64,000 nucleotides of DNA from Amyelois transitella (GCF_032362555.1 NC_083507.1:7815001-7879000); one strand, 5' to 3'; shown: positions 51,801 to 62,500, numbered from the stretch's first letter. Notes: generated by a model not told the origin, from the letters alone. Made by a program: numbers and translations.

Positions 51801-53099
51801 TGCGGCTGCGAGGAGGGCATCAGATTGCTACAGTTCTTGTGCTGGGAGCACACCGGCTGGTCGCGAGTTGCGCTGGCCGAGTTGCTGTGGCAGATGGCGT
51901 ACGCGTACTGCCACGAGTTGAGGCGACACGCGGATGCTCTCGCCGCCTTGCTGCTCATGGAAGACAGTTGGCAGCACCACCGCATACACAACGTTATCAA
52001 GGTGAAAATAGCGTCGCACTTGCAATTCACATCTCATGTATGCACTAGGGATTTTGTAATTTGTCACAGGTGTTTCGCCGCGAGTCCCAAAAAGGCGAAG
52101 AAAGCATTTATCCTATGTCTATATCTTAGCGTGTCATATAACATTGGATGTACTATTTGCGCAGGGCGTATCAGAAGAGCGTCCCGGGCTGCTGGAGACG
52201 GCGATGCGCGCGCGCGGGCACTACCAGAAGCGCGCGTACGCGTGCGTCAAGCTGCTGGTGGGCGTGATGGCGCGCGCGCCCGCCGCCGTGCGCTGCGTGC
52301 ACGCGCAGCGCGACGCGCGCCGGCGCTGGCGGCAGCTGCTGGCCTGGCTGCAGGACGAGCTCGTCACGGTCCGTCTCCTACCACTACATTGATTTTTACA
52401 TTATCTTACTATGACATAATTCTCGTATTCTGACACAAAAATACATACTAGGTTTGATTATTATCCAAGCCAAAATTGTTATTTTTTTTTTGTTTACAGA
52501 AATATGGTCCAGGTGGATATGGATCTTATGGGACATGGTCTCCGCCGGGTACTTCTAATGAAACTTCGAGCGGATACTTCCTAGAGCGCAGTAACTCTGC
52601 AAGAAAAACGTTAGAAAAGTAAGTATATCTTTTGGGTATGCTTCGCTCTTTCTGTCTTTTGTGTGATCTCAGTTGCACCTAGCACCTATTGAAATAACTC
52701 GTTTCACGATTGGTTTATGCAACCCTCAATTTAAAATTTATTGCTCGCATAATGTCAGACTGTGTCAAACTTAATTTTGCAAGGTGAGAAACCCTTATCG
52801 GAATCCGTCAATGCCTTCATGCTATTAGGCCTTCGGATCACTAGTAGTTCTTGCTAAAACGGATAATGTACGATGAAACCGTTATTTCTTTTGTCTACAG
52901 AGCGTACCAACTGTGTCCCGAAGAGGACGACGAAGAGGAAGACACGCGCGAGACCACCGAGGGCTCCGTGTCGGGGGAGGCGGGCGACGACAGCGGCGAC
53001 GACGACGACGAGCGGCCGCCCGACGCCGCGCCCGCGCCGCTGCCCGCGCCGCCGCCCGCGCCCGCCCCCGCCGCCCCCGCCGCGCCGCACGACCCCTGA
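24891..53099 (+). CDS. faf: fat facets / USP9X: giant ubiquitin-specific protease, complete
   Basis: USP9X/Faf removes ubiquitin from substrates such as the endocytic adaptor epsin (Liquid facets) and controls endocytosis, polarity and signalling. I read 49 coding exons, 7413 nt, 2470 aa (human about 2550), with every phase agreeing. The exons are 24891-24932, 25552-25681, 25823-26042, 26721-26876, 26957-27161, 27388-27549, 27796-27949, 29476-29627, 29779-30036, 30142-30240, 30319-30461, 32072-32289, 33037-33167, 33247-33443, 33520-33622, 33920-34073, 34321-34564, 34646-34796, 36160-36279, 36908-37039, 37291-37389, 37603-37751, 37945-38058, 38151-38259, 38582-38720, 39061-39191, 39539-39757, 43120-43281, 43623-43854, 44305-44472, 44828-44901, 44981-45093, 45215-45388, 45593-45734, 46962-47115, 47508-47652, 48111-48231, 48569-48702, 49008-49167, 49267-49376, 49536-49619, 49698-49798, 50303-50493, 50838-50933, 51170-51336, 51770-52001, 52165-52368, 52500-52618 and 52901-53099. 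The long helical N-terminal region matches USP9X ([37 protein letters not shown]). A ubiquitin-like segment sits near residues 880-973 and the protease near 1530-1900. Exon 2 ends in a GC donor. An AATAAA near 53987 may end the transcript. The 5' UTR is not resolved. Confidence 0.95.
26391..26660 (+). repeat. Lepidopteran interspersed repeat, second 'CTAGTTGTGTCCACGACCGC' copy (faf intron 3)
   Basis: It has the same start, internal CCTTATAGATACAGCATGAT block and GCTTTATAATATTAGTATAG end as the 15.96 kb copy, with scattered substitutions. Confidence 0.75.
27950..29475. other. faf intron 7 (1.5 kb)
   Basis: The intron is AT-rich, with no coding frame supported on either strand. A stretch near 28470-28660 is less AT-rich but shows only short chance ORFs. 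No gene or named repeat is seen. Confidence 0.4.
30620..32020 (-). mobile_element. LINE copy C with a 457-codon open reverse transcriptase fragment (faf intron 11)
   Basis: The element lies antisense to faf. Its ORF (30642 to about 31960) has reverse transcriptase blocks in order: [71 protein letters not shown] and the C-terminal [20 protein letters not shown]. It has no stop or frameshift, so the copy is young. The endonuclease half is missing, so it is 5' truncated and not autonomous. The 3' end is TTTTATG then TATG repeats. The clade cannot be fixed without alignment; an RTE/CR1-like non-LTR type is my guess from the tail and the C-terminal block. Confidence 0.92.
32618..32940 (+). repeat. 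SINE-like repeat (faf intron 12)
   Basis: It shares GTCGGTGATCGAATGCG, AACTGGATGTGAAACCAT, CAGATATGAGTAACTTCGTG, GCCCAATCCAGGATCC and GTGGTGAGGATGTAACCGGG with the 7.35 kb copy. Confidence 0.72.
33764..33826. repeat. Perfect hairpin (faf intron 15)
   Basis: Arms of 30 nt pair without mismatch around TGT. The left arm starts TTTAGTTTATATTC and ends GCATCTTACG. It sits about 95 bp upstream of exon 16. Confidence 0.92.
35132..36047. mobile_element. MITE-like DNA element (faf intron 18)
   Basis: Terminal inverted repeats GGGTACCGGACA (left) and TGTCCGGTACCC (right) are flanked by TA on both sides, as for Tc1/mariner-type insertions. Similarity continues imperfectly for about 70 bp inward (GATTGTGTTTAAAAATAATC against AGTTGTGTTTTAAAATAAAG). 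The 916 bp carry no transposase ORF, so the element is non-autonomous. Confidence 0.7.
36425..36715 (-). repeat. SINE-like repeat, reverse orientation (faf intron 19)
   Basis: The reverse complement contains GAGGAAACCTGCACATGC, CCCAATTCAGGATC and GTGACGAGGACGCAACCGGG, as in the 7.35 kb copy. Confidence 0.72.
39300..39475 (+). repeat. Partial SINE-like repeat (faf intron 26)
   Basis: Degenerate pieces such as CACGGTGAGGGTGGACATTG and GGCGGAGGTCAGACTGGAGT correspond to the body of the 7.35 kb family. Confidence 0.5.
40330..42291 (-). CDS. DUF229-family (sulfatase/alkaline phosphatase-like) membrane protein, intronless, nested in faf
   Basis: A single uninterrupted ORF of 653 codons lies antisense inside faf intron 27. 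The protein has a basic stretch and one hydrophobic segment (about residues 20-42, [18 protein letters not shown]), predicting a type II membrane or secreted protein. The alkaline-phosphatase-like fold signatures of DUF229 proteins follow: [15 protein letters not shown] (215-228), [11 protein letters not shown] (248-258), [13 protein letters not shown] (303-315), [10 protein letters not shown] (377-386) and [12 protein letters not shown] (416-427). Cys-rich spacers and many N-glycosylation sites suggest an extracellular or Golgi lumen location. Substrate and activity are unknown for the family as far as I know. The ATG at 42291 gives the longest form; the second Met (42252), just before LRKLIVRRK, is an equally good start. 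A 3' ATAAA lies near 40045. Confidence 0.9.
   Translation of the reverse strand: MVFDLTFIPFSENMLRKLIVRRKTFLVLLCTFFGSSFLFLPFEAGENTAIPGIDLDYQLFESADFKQQFTIKTQGCKIPAMTPLDSSIKEYVISPNPEKCDDPSTVMLDHNKTHIWTKKEIVQQYNNLTCSYEAFNRTQFVCIGSDSVDERVQYGKPTNFTDHIRVNDEFVCVTCYNSSIEIHKQFFLFAVKKEFKAHKGIKELGSNGIGYNVLVMGIDAVSRLNLYRTMPKTVKYMKNYSAIELMGYNKVGDNTFPNLIPMLLGISVEELPKICLPHKDSTFDNCPFVWEWFKKAGYYTALGEDSSWLGTFNYLRGGFINTPTDYYLHTFISEVEKNVKRQNKRICSNDKYIFQILLDYVEDVTARLESSKLFGFFWEITMSHDYLNDAAVMDKSYVTFLKKLEENKYLEKTILILVSDHGMRWGPIRSTKQGRLEERLPFVFMLAPPSFRDKYSEAYKNLKTNSKRLTTPFNIHAMLEDLVNLDNISNERILSRSRENYWRHRNISLFLPIPSNRTCQHAGIRDHWCTCHEDVPISTESLLVKEASEYLIKNMNQLLNPHKICAQLSIVRLMEAREMITDNTEENEKGWKEFLIVLQTRPGDGEFEATVRHREDGQWAVTGQVSRLNLYGNQSYCIDDNLLKLYCYCKKPI
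42338..42462 (+). repeat. Interspersed repeat, family 'ATAGACGTGATTATA' (partial, upstream of the nested gene)
   Basis: It shares CCATCTCTTTCCAATGGATA, GGTGACTAAGGGATAGGC and GGCGATGGGCTAGCAACC with the 8.35 kb copy. It lies about 50 bp upstream of the nested gene's ATG, in what should be its promoter. Confidence 0.7.
42463..43119. other. Remainder of faf intron 27
   Basis: Non-coding AT-rich sequence upstream of the nested gene and before faf exon 28. Its promoter probably lies in or beside this stretch; no specific element is seen. Confidence 0.4.
45735..46961. other. faf intron 34
   Basis: A 1.2-kb AT-rich intron. A short SINE-like remnant (about 45795-45860, CTCCTCTCCAGGTGAGAG) sits at its left end. 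The rest shows no gene and no clear repeat. Confidence 0.45.
47329..47377. repeat. Perfect hairpin (faf intron 35)
   Basis: Arms of 21 nt (CTACTTTGCAAGCGCTCAACT and its complement) pair without mismatch around a 7-nt loop. It lies 130 bp upstream of exon 36. Confidence 0.92.
49846..49995 (+). mobile_element. 3' tail of the same LINE (faf intron 42)
   Basis: The plus strand reads [20 protein letters not shown] and [11 protein letters not shown] followed by a stop and TTTTATGTTATG. This is the extreme C-terminus of the LINE ORF seen at 30.6 kb. It is the only copy oriented like faf. Confidence 0.85.
51315..51478. repeat. Diverged duplication of the end of faf exon 45
   Basis: The exon end and donor (51315-51358, GACGTGCTGTACAACAGGAC then GGGGTCACTAG) recur as 51432-51475 (GACGTGCTATACAATAGGAC then CGGGTTATTAT), about 80 percent identical over 44 bp. 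Within the coding part the three differences are all third-codon positions, and both copies keep DVLYNRTG and a GT. The second copy has no good upstream acceptor in the right phase. A fragment of the ATAGACGTGATT repeat lies between them. Confidence 0.7.
52901..53099 (+). other. faf: faf last exon: acidic then Pro/Ala low-complexity tail
   Basis: After AYQLCPEED the exon encodes a Glu/Asp-rich run and then a Pro/Ala-rich tail ending AAPHDP and a TGA. The CPEE(E/D) acidic start is shared with USP9X. The Pro/Ala run is GC-saturated and probably species-specific. Confidence 0.85.
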
Positions 53100-56000
53100 G
53101 CTCTAGTCGCCGTCGCCCCGCTACACTGTACGCTGTCACGCGCCATCCTCCCGCGCCCGACTGCGGTATGTGGTAACGTGTTGCTTAATCTAAAAATCGA
53201 ATATGTTTCTCGCCGTCGTTTTGACGAGTCCCGACGCCGCAGGATCTGTGCTTAGCCGTAGTTTGTTCTGTGATGTTAACGATACGTGTAGATTTGTTTC
53301 GACCGCGTCTATATTTTATAAGTATTAAGCGGCCTCTGTCGCTGTTTATAAACGATTTAATTTATGTTGAATAATAAGTTTCGCTTTAAATATCATAGTA
53401 TTTATTCTCGCTGACGTCTATTCAGATAACACTTCTCGCATTAGATCATTATGTATTCATCCATGTATAGTCTATGTAACTAATGTAAGAAATTTTAAAT
53501 CTTGCGAGCGGCTTCCCTTGTCTAGTTTGTTTTTCACGCAAACAAAATTATCACAACATTTTACAGTGTATTTCCAGTGAAATATGCATTTTTTACCGTA
53601 TTTACTAAAATTTAGAGGGAAAATAATGTCATTAAAAAGTTTTGTAAACTAGCCAAATTTTTACAATGTTACATCTAAATCTGTTTTTATCAACAGCTTT
53701 TTTAAACCCATCTACATTAAATGGGTTACATATTTCTATAAGTACATATTATTAGGCAGTGGGTTGATTGGAATGACGTGAAATTTAATATCAATGAATA
53801 TGAATAACAATGTCCTTGATGTATTCCTCGATCAGTGTCTGTTTAGGCGAAATATTCTAAACCCATATTAAGCGAATTGTTTGTGTGGTATTTACAAACA
53901 ATTTTCAAATAATTTTGTTTGCTGCCTAAGACATATTTATTACCTATCTGTAAGCATTTCTTGGAGTGTCTGATTTTTACTAGCTAAATAAAAAAGTGCA
54001 AACAGAAAATAAAGAAAAATAAGATTTGATTTTGGTACTTAAATTTACTAAATTATTACTTTAATATTTTTCCTATAAATCTACAAATGCCTCGATGGTT
54101 TTGTTAGCTTTATCAAATGCATTTTATAATGGTTTAGGTAGCATTGAGTTGCACTAGATTGCGTTTGCATATAATATTGTCCGTTACTACACAACTTTTT
54201 GGTATTATTATAGAATGTATAGTAGTAGATAATGCTAAGTGGGTGCTATCTATGAGTGTCACTTGATGGGCGATCACTTACATTTACAGATAAACTATTC
54301 TTAACATGTGTTACATAAAAATGTATTGCTTCAAAAGATTTTAATTACATAATAGGCTTGACTTGTGATTGTCTTATAGATAAGAAATAAAATAGATTTT
54401 TAACCTATATAAATAAATATGTTACATCATTACAATCATTACATTGTATATTTGTCAAGCTAGAACCCCCTATATGTTTCGGTTCATTCTGACATTTTGG
54501 GCTAATAGTTGCAAGAAAAAGCAATTAATATCTTTGCCATTCAGTTTAAAAACTAGCTGACACAATCGAAATCACAATGATCTTGACGTTTTTTGACATT
54601 ATGCCGGCAACAATTTCTGCTAGGTGTATGCTTTGACCTACAGCGGTCACGCAGGGCGCAGTCTGTTAAATACGAAAGTCACAATTGACATAAGTACAAT
54701 ATTTTCAGCAAAATTAACCGTAAAATTATCTATTAATTATGAAAAATCAATGTCGGCCTTACTTTTCAGTGATTCTCGTCTTGTAATTAGCATTCCTTTT
54801 AAGGTAACTCTACTTTCCTAATTTTGACTGCGTGTTCAAAATTATTTTTATGCGCTCATTTTATGTTTGAATCAGTAAATAAACTAGAAGCTAGTAATTA
54901 TCATTACTTAGTATTTCAAGATTGCACTTAAATATCACAATACTCTAACTGAAATGTAAATCTTGTTTTTTTTATGTTGTATGTACATAGAAAAATGATG
55001 TCAAGGGCCCAAGTAAATTGGCCTAAAACTAAAAAAAAAACAACATTTCAGTACTATTTTTCTTATTTAGTATATGCATTGTAATACAAATTTAGTTTTA
55101 TTTAAATGAAAGTGTAGATATAGGTAATAGTGACTAGTCTAACAGAAAAATGTTGCCACTACGTCAATATTCTGCTTTGTTATATACGTTATTTATTTTT
55201 ATATTTGATAATGGTTGTAAAATATTTTCCTTCTTTCTAGTGGTAAATCATTGTTTTAATTCAGACTATCGGAAGAATCACATCACACACGCTCAGTGTT
55301 TGTTATAACACCATTCAGAGCGTCGCGTTCCCCAAGCAACGTAAATTTAACGCACGTCTATTTCGCACGTTATATGTTACTGTCTGATAAAACTGAGTAC
55401 TTATGTAGATTTCAATTACTAATTTGTAGCACTAATAGAACATAATAAAAATTTTGGTCGCATTGACCTTTGTGCCTTATTTTTACTTTTGTTTGCTCAA
55501 TTGCTTGCACATAGTTTTTATCTCTTAACAAATATAATAAATACACCTTTCTTTTTTGATGTATTTCTTTACAAAAGTTCAATAATTAGGACAAAATAAA
55601 ACATTAGAAATCTGATTAATAAACTGATGCGTTGTTATTACCAAAGATCGAGTTAGATTGAGGGATTTATAGTGGCCCTTTCTCATAATAGCTTAGTATT
55701 TGAAATGTTTTGTATCTTTTATAAAACACAAAAGTTAAAAAAAATTGTTAATCAGAAAATGTGATTGATCTTAGGTTTAGATAAGGAAATAGAATGTGCC
55801 CTTAGAAGCAAATGCTAAAGCTAAGCCATCCTGTTATCTATAGAATGACTTTATCAACGAATTTCAATTATCTTTTTTACTATGAAAAAAAGCTAATTGA
55901 AATCTGCCTGTAAGCTTTTATCTAAACTATAACAGTTTTAGCGTATGAACCAAAATCAAATAGTTTTAAGTAATGAACTTAGAATCAGAATAAATCTTAA

Positions 56001-56511
56001 ATTTGCTACGAGGCACTTTGAAGTCGTTCTTTATGGAAAAACTATGTCATATGTGTATATTTCACCTGTGGTGTAAATGTCTAATGATATAATTGTAAGA
56101 ACAGTTGAGTTTTGTATAACGTTTCTATGGCAAATATTAAAACAAATGGCATACAGCATTTGACATTATACAAGAATGCTCACAACGTAGCATTCATACA
56201 GATATTATAATATTAAAATCAAGAATAAATTCGAAAATTTTATTCTGTGTTTTATTTAATAACTCATTTTATGAAGTTATTCCAAGAAATCTTTATTAAT
56301 CTTAAATAAATATAATATGTAAAAAAAATTATATAATTTATTGATAACATTGTTATTTTATGCAAACATGATCATCATTGATTAAAAAGAAGCGCGACCT
56401 TTCACCTCTTAGTTTATCACAACATACCTACTGATAAATTTATCACTAGCAAGAAGTATTCGTTTAAAATAGACGCGTATTATGTATTAATTTTAGTTTT
56501 CTAAAAGAAGC
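53100..56511. other. faf 3' UTR and spacer to the hydroxyacid oxidase gene
   Basis: There is no coding frame of note on either strand. AATAAA signals occur at about 53987 and again further right (for example near 54386). The faf 3' UTR may be 0.9 kb or much longer. The right end should contain the oxidase promoter. Nothing else is seen. Confidence 0.5.
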
Positions 56512-59313
56512 ATGCAGAAATATATCTGTGTTAAAGATTTGGAAAATGCAGCGTTAGAATTGCTGCCAAAAGCAACAAGAGATTATTACAAAAGCGGAGC
56601 GACTGAGGAACAAACTTTAGCCGAAAACAGTAGAGCCTTTCGAAGGTATGGTAACATTTCTACCAGCTTTGTTATCGCCTTTACGACACATCTGCCATTG
56701 TGATACTGCCATGAACTGGATACATGATACGCATTCAGGGGCCACATGCGTTCTTAGAACAATATAATTTTGCGACTTTTTTCTAGATTACGCATTCGAC
56801 CAAAATGCTTAGTAAATGTAGAATGCGCCGATATGCGGACCAAAGTTTTGGGGAACGAGGTGTGCCTACCGGTCGGGATTTCTCCATCGGCGATGCAGCG
56901 CATGGCTCATCCGGAAGGAGAAGTTGCTAATGTAAAGGGTACATATTTCTAAATAAATATATCTTGCCTTCTTGATAACAATGATTAAATGATGGCATCT
57001 AGCCAGAGTATAATAATAAATCATTTCAAACACAAAGGGTATAGCCGGATAAGTATGACGATCTGGCCTCCAAATGAGAACCTTTATCGAAACTTATGTT
57101 CTAATATCGCCTTGATGTACAAACACAATTTATGTACTTTTCGCGGCCAGCTTTCGCTTTGACCTTGAGATATGGGAAAAAATAATCGCACGCATGACTT
57201 TTATTCAAAGTCATATATCTCAAAAATTAATTACGCTAGAGAGATGAGACCAACGCGAGTTTTTAGATTACATTGCAGAGTATATCATATATTATTTTCA
57301 AATTTTTAGAGTATATTTATATATAAAAAAAATTAAAAAATAAGTAAATCATAATTTTTTTTTCATGTTCTCTGAGACTTACAATCACGAAAATAATATA
57401 TGTTATGCTCCTTTACGTGCTCTATTACTCATAAAAATTTGGTAAAAAAAAAGTTGGTGCAACACTTTGAAAAAAAAAATAATGTGATTAGCGCCTTCTA
57501 CTATACCCTTGTTCTATAAGGCCTACATTACATTTTATTCATTTTTTCGAAGTGTTGCACCAACTTGATTTTATTCACATTTTCACAGGCTTTATCTTAC
57601 TTGGCCGAAATAATGGACGATCAAAATAATCTTGAATCTTGAATATATTGAATAAAAATGGAACAAAAATATAGGTAGGTATATAAAAATGGATTAAAAC
57701 TTATTCGCATTCTTATTACAGCTGCTGAGGCAGAAGGTACCGTTTATATTCTCAGCACGATCGCAACAAGCTCCATCGAAGAAGTAGCTCGGGCAGCTCC
57801 TAAAGCCATTAAATGGTTTCAACTTTATATTTACAATGACAGGTAAGTGATCCATTTCCATATGTATGAGAGCCCATTTGCATTATTGTAGCCTTACCGT
57901 ATGTATACATAATAGTGTTCCGTAAATTTACTGTTCTTCTTTTAGAGAGGTAACTAAGAATTTAGTATCGAGAGCAGAACAAGCTGGTTACAAAGCATTA
58001 GTATTGACAGTGGACACGCCACTTTTTGGAATTCGACGGGCAGATATTCGTAATAAATTTACTCTACCACCACATTTGAAGTAAGTGCACTCTAATTATA
58101 GCATATTTTAAATTCTGAAGTCTGATTTAATTCATCTTGTCTTTACTTATTTGTTTGATAATAACTTACTTTAATTATAATTTTATAGATTAGCAAATTT
58201 TGATGGAGATTTATCGACAAAAATACAAAGCACAAAGGGTGGAAGCGGACTGAATGAATATGTGAATGGCCTTTTTGATAAATCATTGACATGGGATGAA
58301 ATCAAATGGTTGAAATCGTAAGTTACCTACTAATGCCCAAAATATAATATACCTATGATGTTTGCTACATTATATGTACTTCCTTTTTCTCAGCATCACT
58401 AGGATGCCTATCATTGCAAAAGGGATTCTACGATCGGATGACGCTGTTAAAGCAATTGAAGCTGGTTGTTCGGCCATTCTAGTATCTAACCACGGCGCAA
58501 GGCAACTAGATGGTGTCCCAGCTACGGTATGTCTGATAGAACATAATAATTTGACCCAGAATATATATATTAGCTCTAAATCATGAACTTGGTATAATTT
58601 TAAAGTTAATTGCTACAATCATGTTTATAAATATATCTTCATGTGTAGATCGAAGCTTTACCGGAGATTGTAGAGGCTGTCAAGGAGTATAATACTGAAG
58701 TTTACTTAGATGGAGGTGTTACTACTGGAACAGATGTCTACAAGGCTCTGGCCTTAGGTGCAAGAATGGTGAGTTTAACTCATAAGTACCGGTTAGATTG
58801 CATTTTACCCGCTCTACTCCTGATTGTAATAATAAATACGTGCTCACTAAAATCTTCAGGTGTTCGTTGGCCGACCTGCATTATGGGGCTTAACAGTAGG
58901 GGGTCAATCAGGAGTGCAAAGAATGCTGAATATTTTTAGCACCGAATTAGAATATACTCTACAAATAGCAGGTGAGTAAAATGCGTTAATAAAAGCAGAG
59001 CTTGAATGTAAATTACTAGATATACGCTAATCTTAAGATTTTTACTAAAATTCTACAAGAAAATAGCATAATTTGAATATATTTGGCGGCAATTTTCTTT
59101 GAAGATCCATAAAGCGATATATGTATATTTAATAGATTATACTTTAGAATAATATCCACTAACTATTTGAAAAAGAAAATAATGACCTATGAATAATAAT
59201 TGTGTGGTATTAAAATGCGTAACATAGTTTCTTATTTGTAATCAGGTACGCCAACTATCGCAGATATCACAAGAGACATGGTGTGTCATGAAAATTTCTA
59301 CTGTAAACTATAA
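56512..59313 (+). CDS. HAO1: (S)-2-hydroxy-acid oxidase (FMN-dependent, HAO1-like)
   Basis: This family oxidises glycolate and other 2-hydroxy acids to 2-oxo acids with FMN and O2, giving H2O2, normally in peroxisomes. The nine exons are 56512-56645, 56787-56938, 57722-57842, 57946-58080, 58189-58317, 58394-58526, 58649-58768, 58860-58971 and 59246-59313, totalling 1104 nt and 367 aa (human HAO1 370), all in phase. Visible features are [16 protein letters not shown] near the start, [49 protein letters not shown], the active-site block [11 protein letters not shown] (catalytic His about 257, substrate Arg about 260), the FMN phosphate loop [20 protein letters not shown] and [11 protein letters not shown]. 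The protein ends FYCKL, which could serve as a PTS1-like C-terminus (CKL). The start is the only ATG before the conserved N-terminus. AATAAA is at 59451-59456. Confidence 0.96.
56939..57721. other. HAO1: Oxidase intron 2 with a long inverted repeat
   Basis: Within this 783-bp intron, AAGTTGGTGCAACACTTTG (about 57452-57470) and its complement (about 57549-57567) form an inverted pair about 80 nt apart. Outer blocks ACAAAGGGTATAG and CTATACCCTTGT also face each other. This looks like a small MITE-type insertion. No coding sequence is present. Confidence 0.5.
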
Positions 59314-59534
59314 TTTGAATAACCCCGCAATTACCATCTGCGATTTCATAGTTAAGTAAGTTTTGAAGTAACAGTCATTGAATCCTATCCTATTCTTCAA
59401 TGTGCTATGCGTATATTTTTTAATGTAAAATACACTTTTATTTCATATAAAATAAACGATAGAAAATTTATTCATACGTATTTTATTTTTTACTATTTAA
59501 ACTATACACTTTATACTTTTAATCGAAATCTTTA

Positions 59535-62500
59535 TTATTTAACAATCAACTTTCTGTAAAGATTGTATAAAACTGTAGGGGTCATATATGAGTCGCGGGG
59601 CCACATTGATGAAGATATTTTCTGTAAACATAAGGTACACAAATTAAAACAATAAACTATATGTAACTAGCATTGTTTGTAAAATATAAAATACATAAAT
59701 TTACCTTAAAATCACAGCCATATAAATTAATACCAAATTTAAGTTTCTTTACAGTTTGTTTAAGTTTATAATCTTTTTCTAATTTACGCTTCAGCAGCTC
59801 TGTGTCGTTACAAGTTTCGCACAAACTAGCGCTCTTCTTAGTACTAAGTTCTCCACACTGATTGTGCATCATAGCATCTCGACGTTGCATGTAATGCATA
59901 AAACTATAATTGGAATGAGCTTTCTTTGTGTTTACATTTATGGCTGCGCTTTGATCGTCTTTTGTTGTCTGATCTGTATCTTCGTCTATGTTTTTAGTTG
60001 TAAAAATATTTTTGACAGTTTTTACAAACATTGTGCAGGAGTCGTTTATGGCGCTAAAAAATCTACCACTAAATGATTTGTTTTTAACAACTTTCATAGA
60101 TGATCTTTGGTGTTTTATCGAATCTAGCCCGTTTTGGCGTTCTTCTTTTATAATTTCCCTTGAATTACGAAATTGTTGCTTTGTTCTTTTTGGTGTAGAA
60201 ACAATAGTTGGCATAAATTCTATTGTAAAATCTTCGTCATTTTGCTTTATGATTTCTTCGTATTTAGTTATATTCGAATTGTATATATTTTTCTTCGTTT
60301 CATTATTTACTTGCATATCCTGTTTGATATTAACACTTGTATTTGTTACAAGAAATGGTTTTTCTGTATGTGATGATATCAAACTTATAATTTGTTGTTG
60401 GTTTCTATATTTAGGGTTTTTATTGAAACTGAAACTGTCGTTTTGTAGAAACGAAAATGAAAGATCATGACGCAGTTTTTTTGGAGAAATGCCTAAATGT
60501 TTAATAACTCTGTTTGGAGAACGAACAGATAAATTTGGACGTTCCGTTCTAAAACATGTTCTCATTTTTTTTACAGAAGAAGAATAAGGGGGTTTCATTA
60601 AATTACTAATAGCTTTACTTTTTATGTTTTGTCTAATGCTATTCTCACTGCGTGCCGTTGCAGCGATATTGACGTCGTATCTTTGACTTCGTTTGAGTTC
60701 TCGAAATACATTTTGAAAAAGTTCTGTAGTATCGTCATGGTGCGTCATATAATTGGTAATGGTTTCATTATTCACACAAAATCTATATGCAGCATTTGCT
60801 TTAGTTTCTTTGGGTTCTTTGTCAAAATCTATAAAGTTCAGACATACTATACACAAGTGCTATCTTATGAAATACTAGCTTTTACCCTCAGCTTCGACGG
60901 CGCGAATTAAGCGCCGCCTACAAAAGCATACATGTTTTCACAAATCCCACAGGAACTATAGTTTTTACCGGAAGAAACGGGCCAGGCTCTTAATTATATA
61001 TACGCGATATTTCAAGAAGATGAGATGACTCCCATCTTCTTCTCATCTTCTCATTCATCATCTTCATCTCAACCTCTTCATTCTCAAAGGTTGAAGAGGT
61101 AAGGAAAGGAAGGTAACAAACAAACTCACTTTCGCATTTAATTAGGTCCTTACATATAAAATTGGCGTTTGGTATAGGAGGAACAAAAATTTTTTTAATA
61201 TATTTAAGTAAGAACCATTATTATCTATGCGCTTTTGCCATCTTATAGGTAGTATGCATGAATGTAAATAGCTGTATAAATTTGAATTTGGAATTCCTAA
61301 CCAAAGGGGAGAAATTTGTGATTAAAGTGGCCAGTACAACAAAACGCCAATTTCATATGTAAGGATATTTGCAAAGAAAGTTATTTGTTATATTATATAT
61401 GTTTGTACATTTAACTTTGGTGCGGCGTCTAAGCATACCTTTGAATGATATTTGTTTATGTATCGTATTATCATTATTAAAATAATAGTGGAGGTCAAAA
61501 TTTACTTTAGTTTCCTGTTTGTCTAGTTCTGAAAAAAAATCTCTAATTAGTATGTATTAGTATATTTTGAACAGCTTTTTTATGGCATAAACACTTTTTA
61601 CTTACCTTTAAATAGTGTTTTAATATTGTATAATATTAAAGTTGCCCATTGTCCAATCTTAAACAACAAAACAATAAATTATTATGTAAGAATTATTATG
61701 ACATCTTTAAATGAACACCCAAAGAATTAGGTATGTAGATGATAGTTAGAATTTTGATTATTTTCTAGTTATTTCTACTACTCTTACCGTGGATTCTTTT
61801 CCATACAGATTCAAGAAATCCCGTAGAATTTCGATGACTTCTGTTTTATTCACTAGCAGTATAACAGCTTTTGAGTTTTGGGCTATCACGTTAACGAGTT
61901 TCAAACAAGAGGCATTATGTAATTTGTCCCTGAAAATTGATAATATTTTTAATGTTTTCGTTCCTTTATCTAGCGATTAGAAAAAAGTAATATACAGACA
62001 GACCTTGTTAATATGGTGAACCCATTGCTTTCAATGAACTGCTGTGTATTTTGGTCATGTTTATGTAACAAGCTTTGTAGGACTTGATAGGATTCTGTGT
62101 CCCCTGCTGTACAACGGCGGATTCCCTGAATAAAGAACTTTAATGTTTGTGGGACCTAAACTCTGTTATTTGTCCGTAAAAAAAAGTATTTACCGTAGTA
62201 ATAAGGTCCGAACAATAACTTTGGTTCTCCCGGGAGTGGCTGCATACTTCAGAGAGACATCGACAAAGTGCTGTCCAAGTTTCATGATGCTGTGAAGGGA
62301 AAATCTTATAGCATGTCCTCGGACAAAAAAATAGACAAATTGGGTAGATATTAAACAAACAAATATTACCTATTATGAATAGTTAAAGTAAACCTAATCA
62401 TCGCTTCGCTGTTTGCTGTTGGTTATTTCGGGGTTTTAAAGGGATGCTAAGCTATTGAAAACTTAAGATGCAATGAAATAATTTACCACCATGCAGCTAT

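Noticed and set aside
51570-52433. Single 287-codon exon in faf
   Set aside because: The frame stays open through parts of two introns by chance. Similarity to USP9X is confined to 51770-52001, and the following exon 52165-52368 is used in another frame.
52854-53176. Several Arg/Gly- or Pro-rich ORFs on both strands
   Set aside because: They are shadows of the GC-saturated last faf exon.
59864-60470. Plus-strand Phe/Cys-rich ORFs (70 and 160 aa)
   Set aside because: They are antisense shadows of the long AT-rich TERB1-like exon 7.
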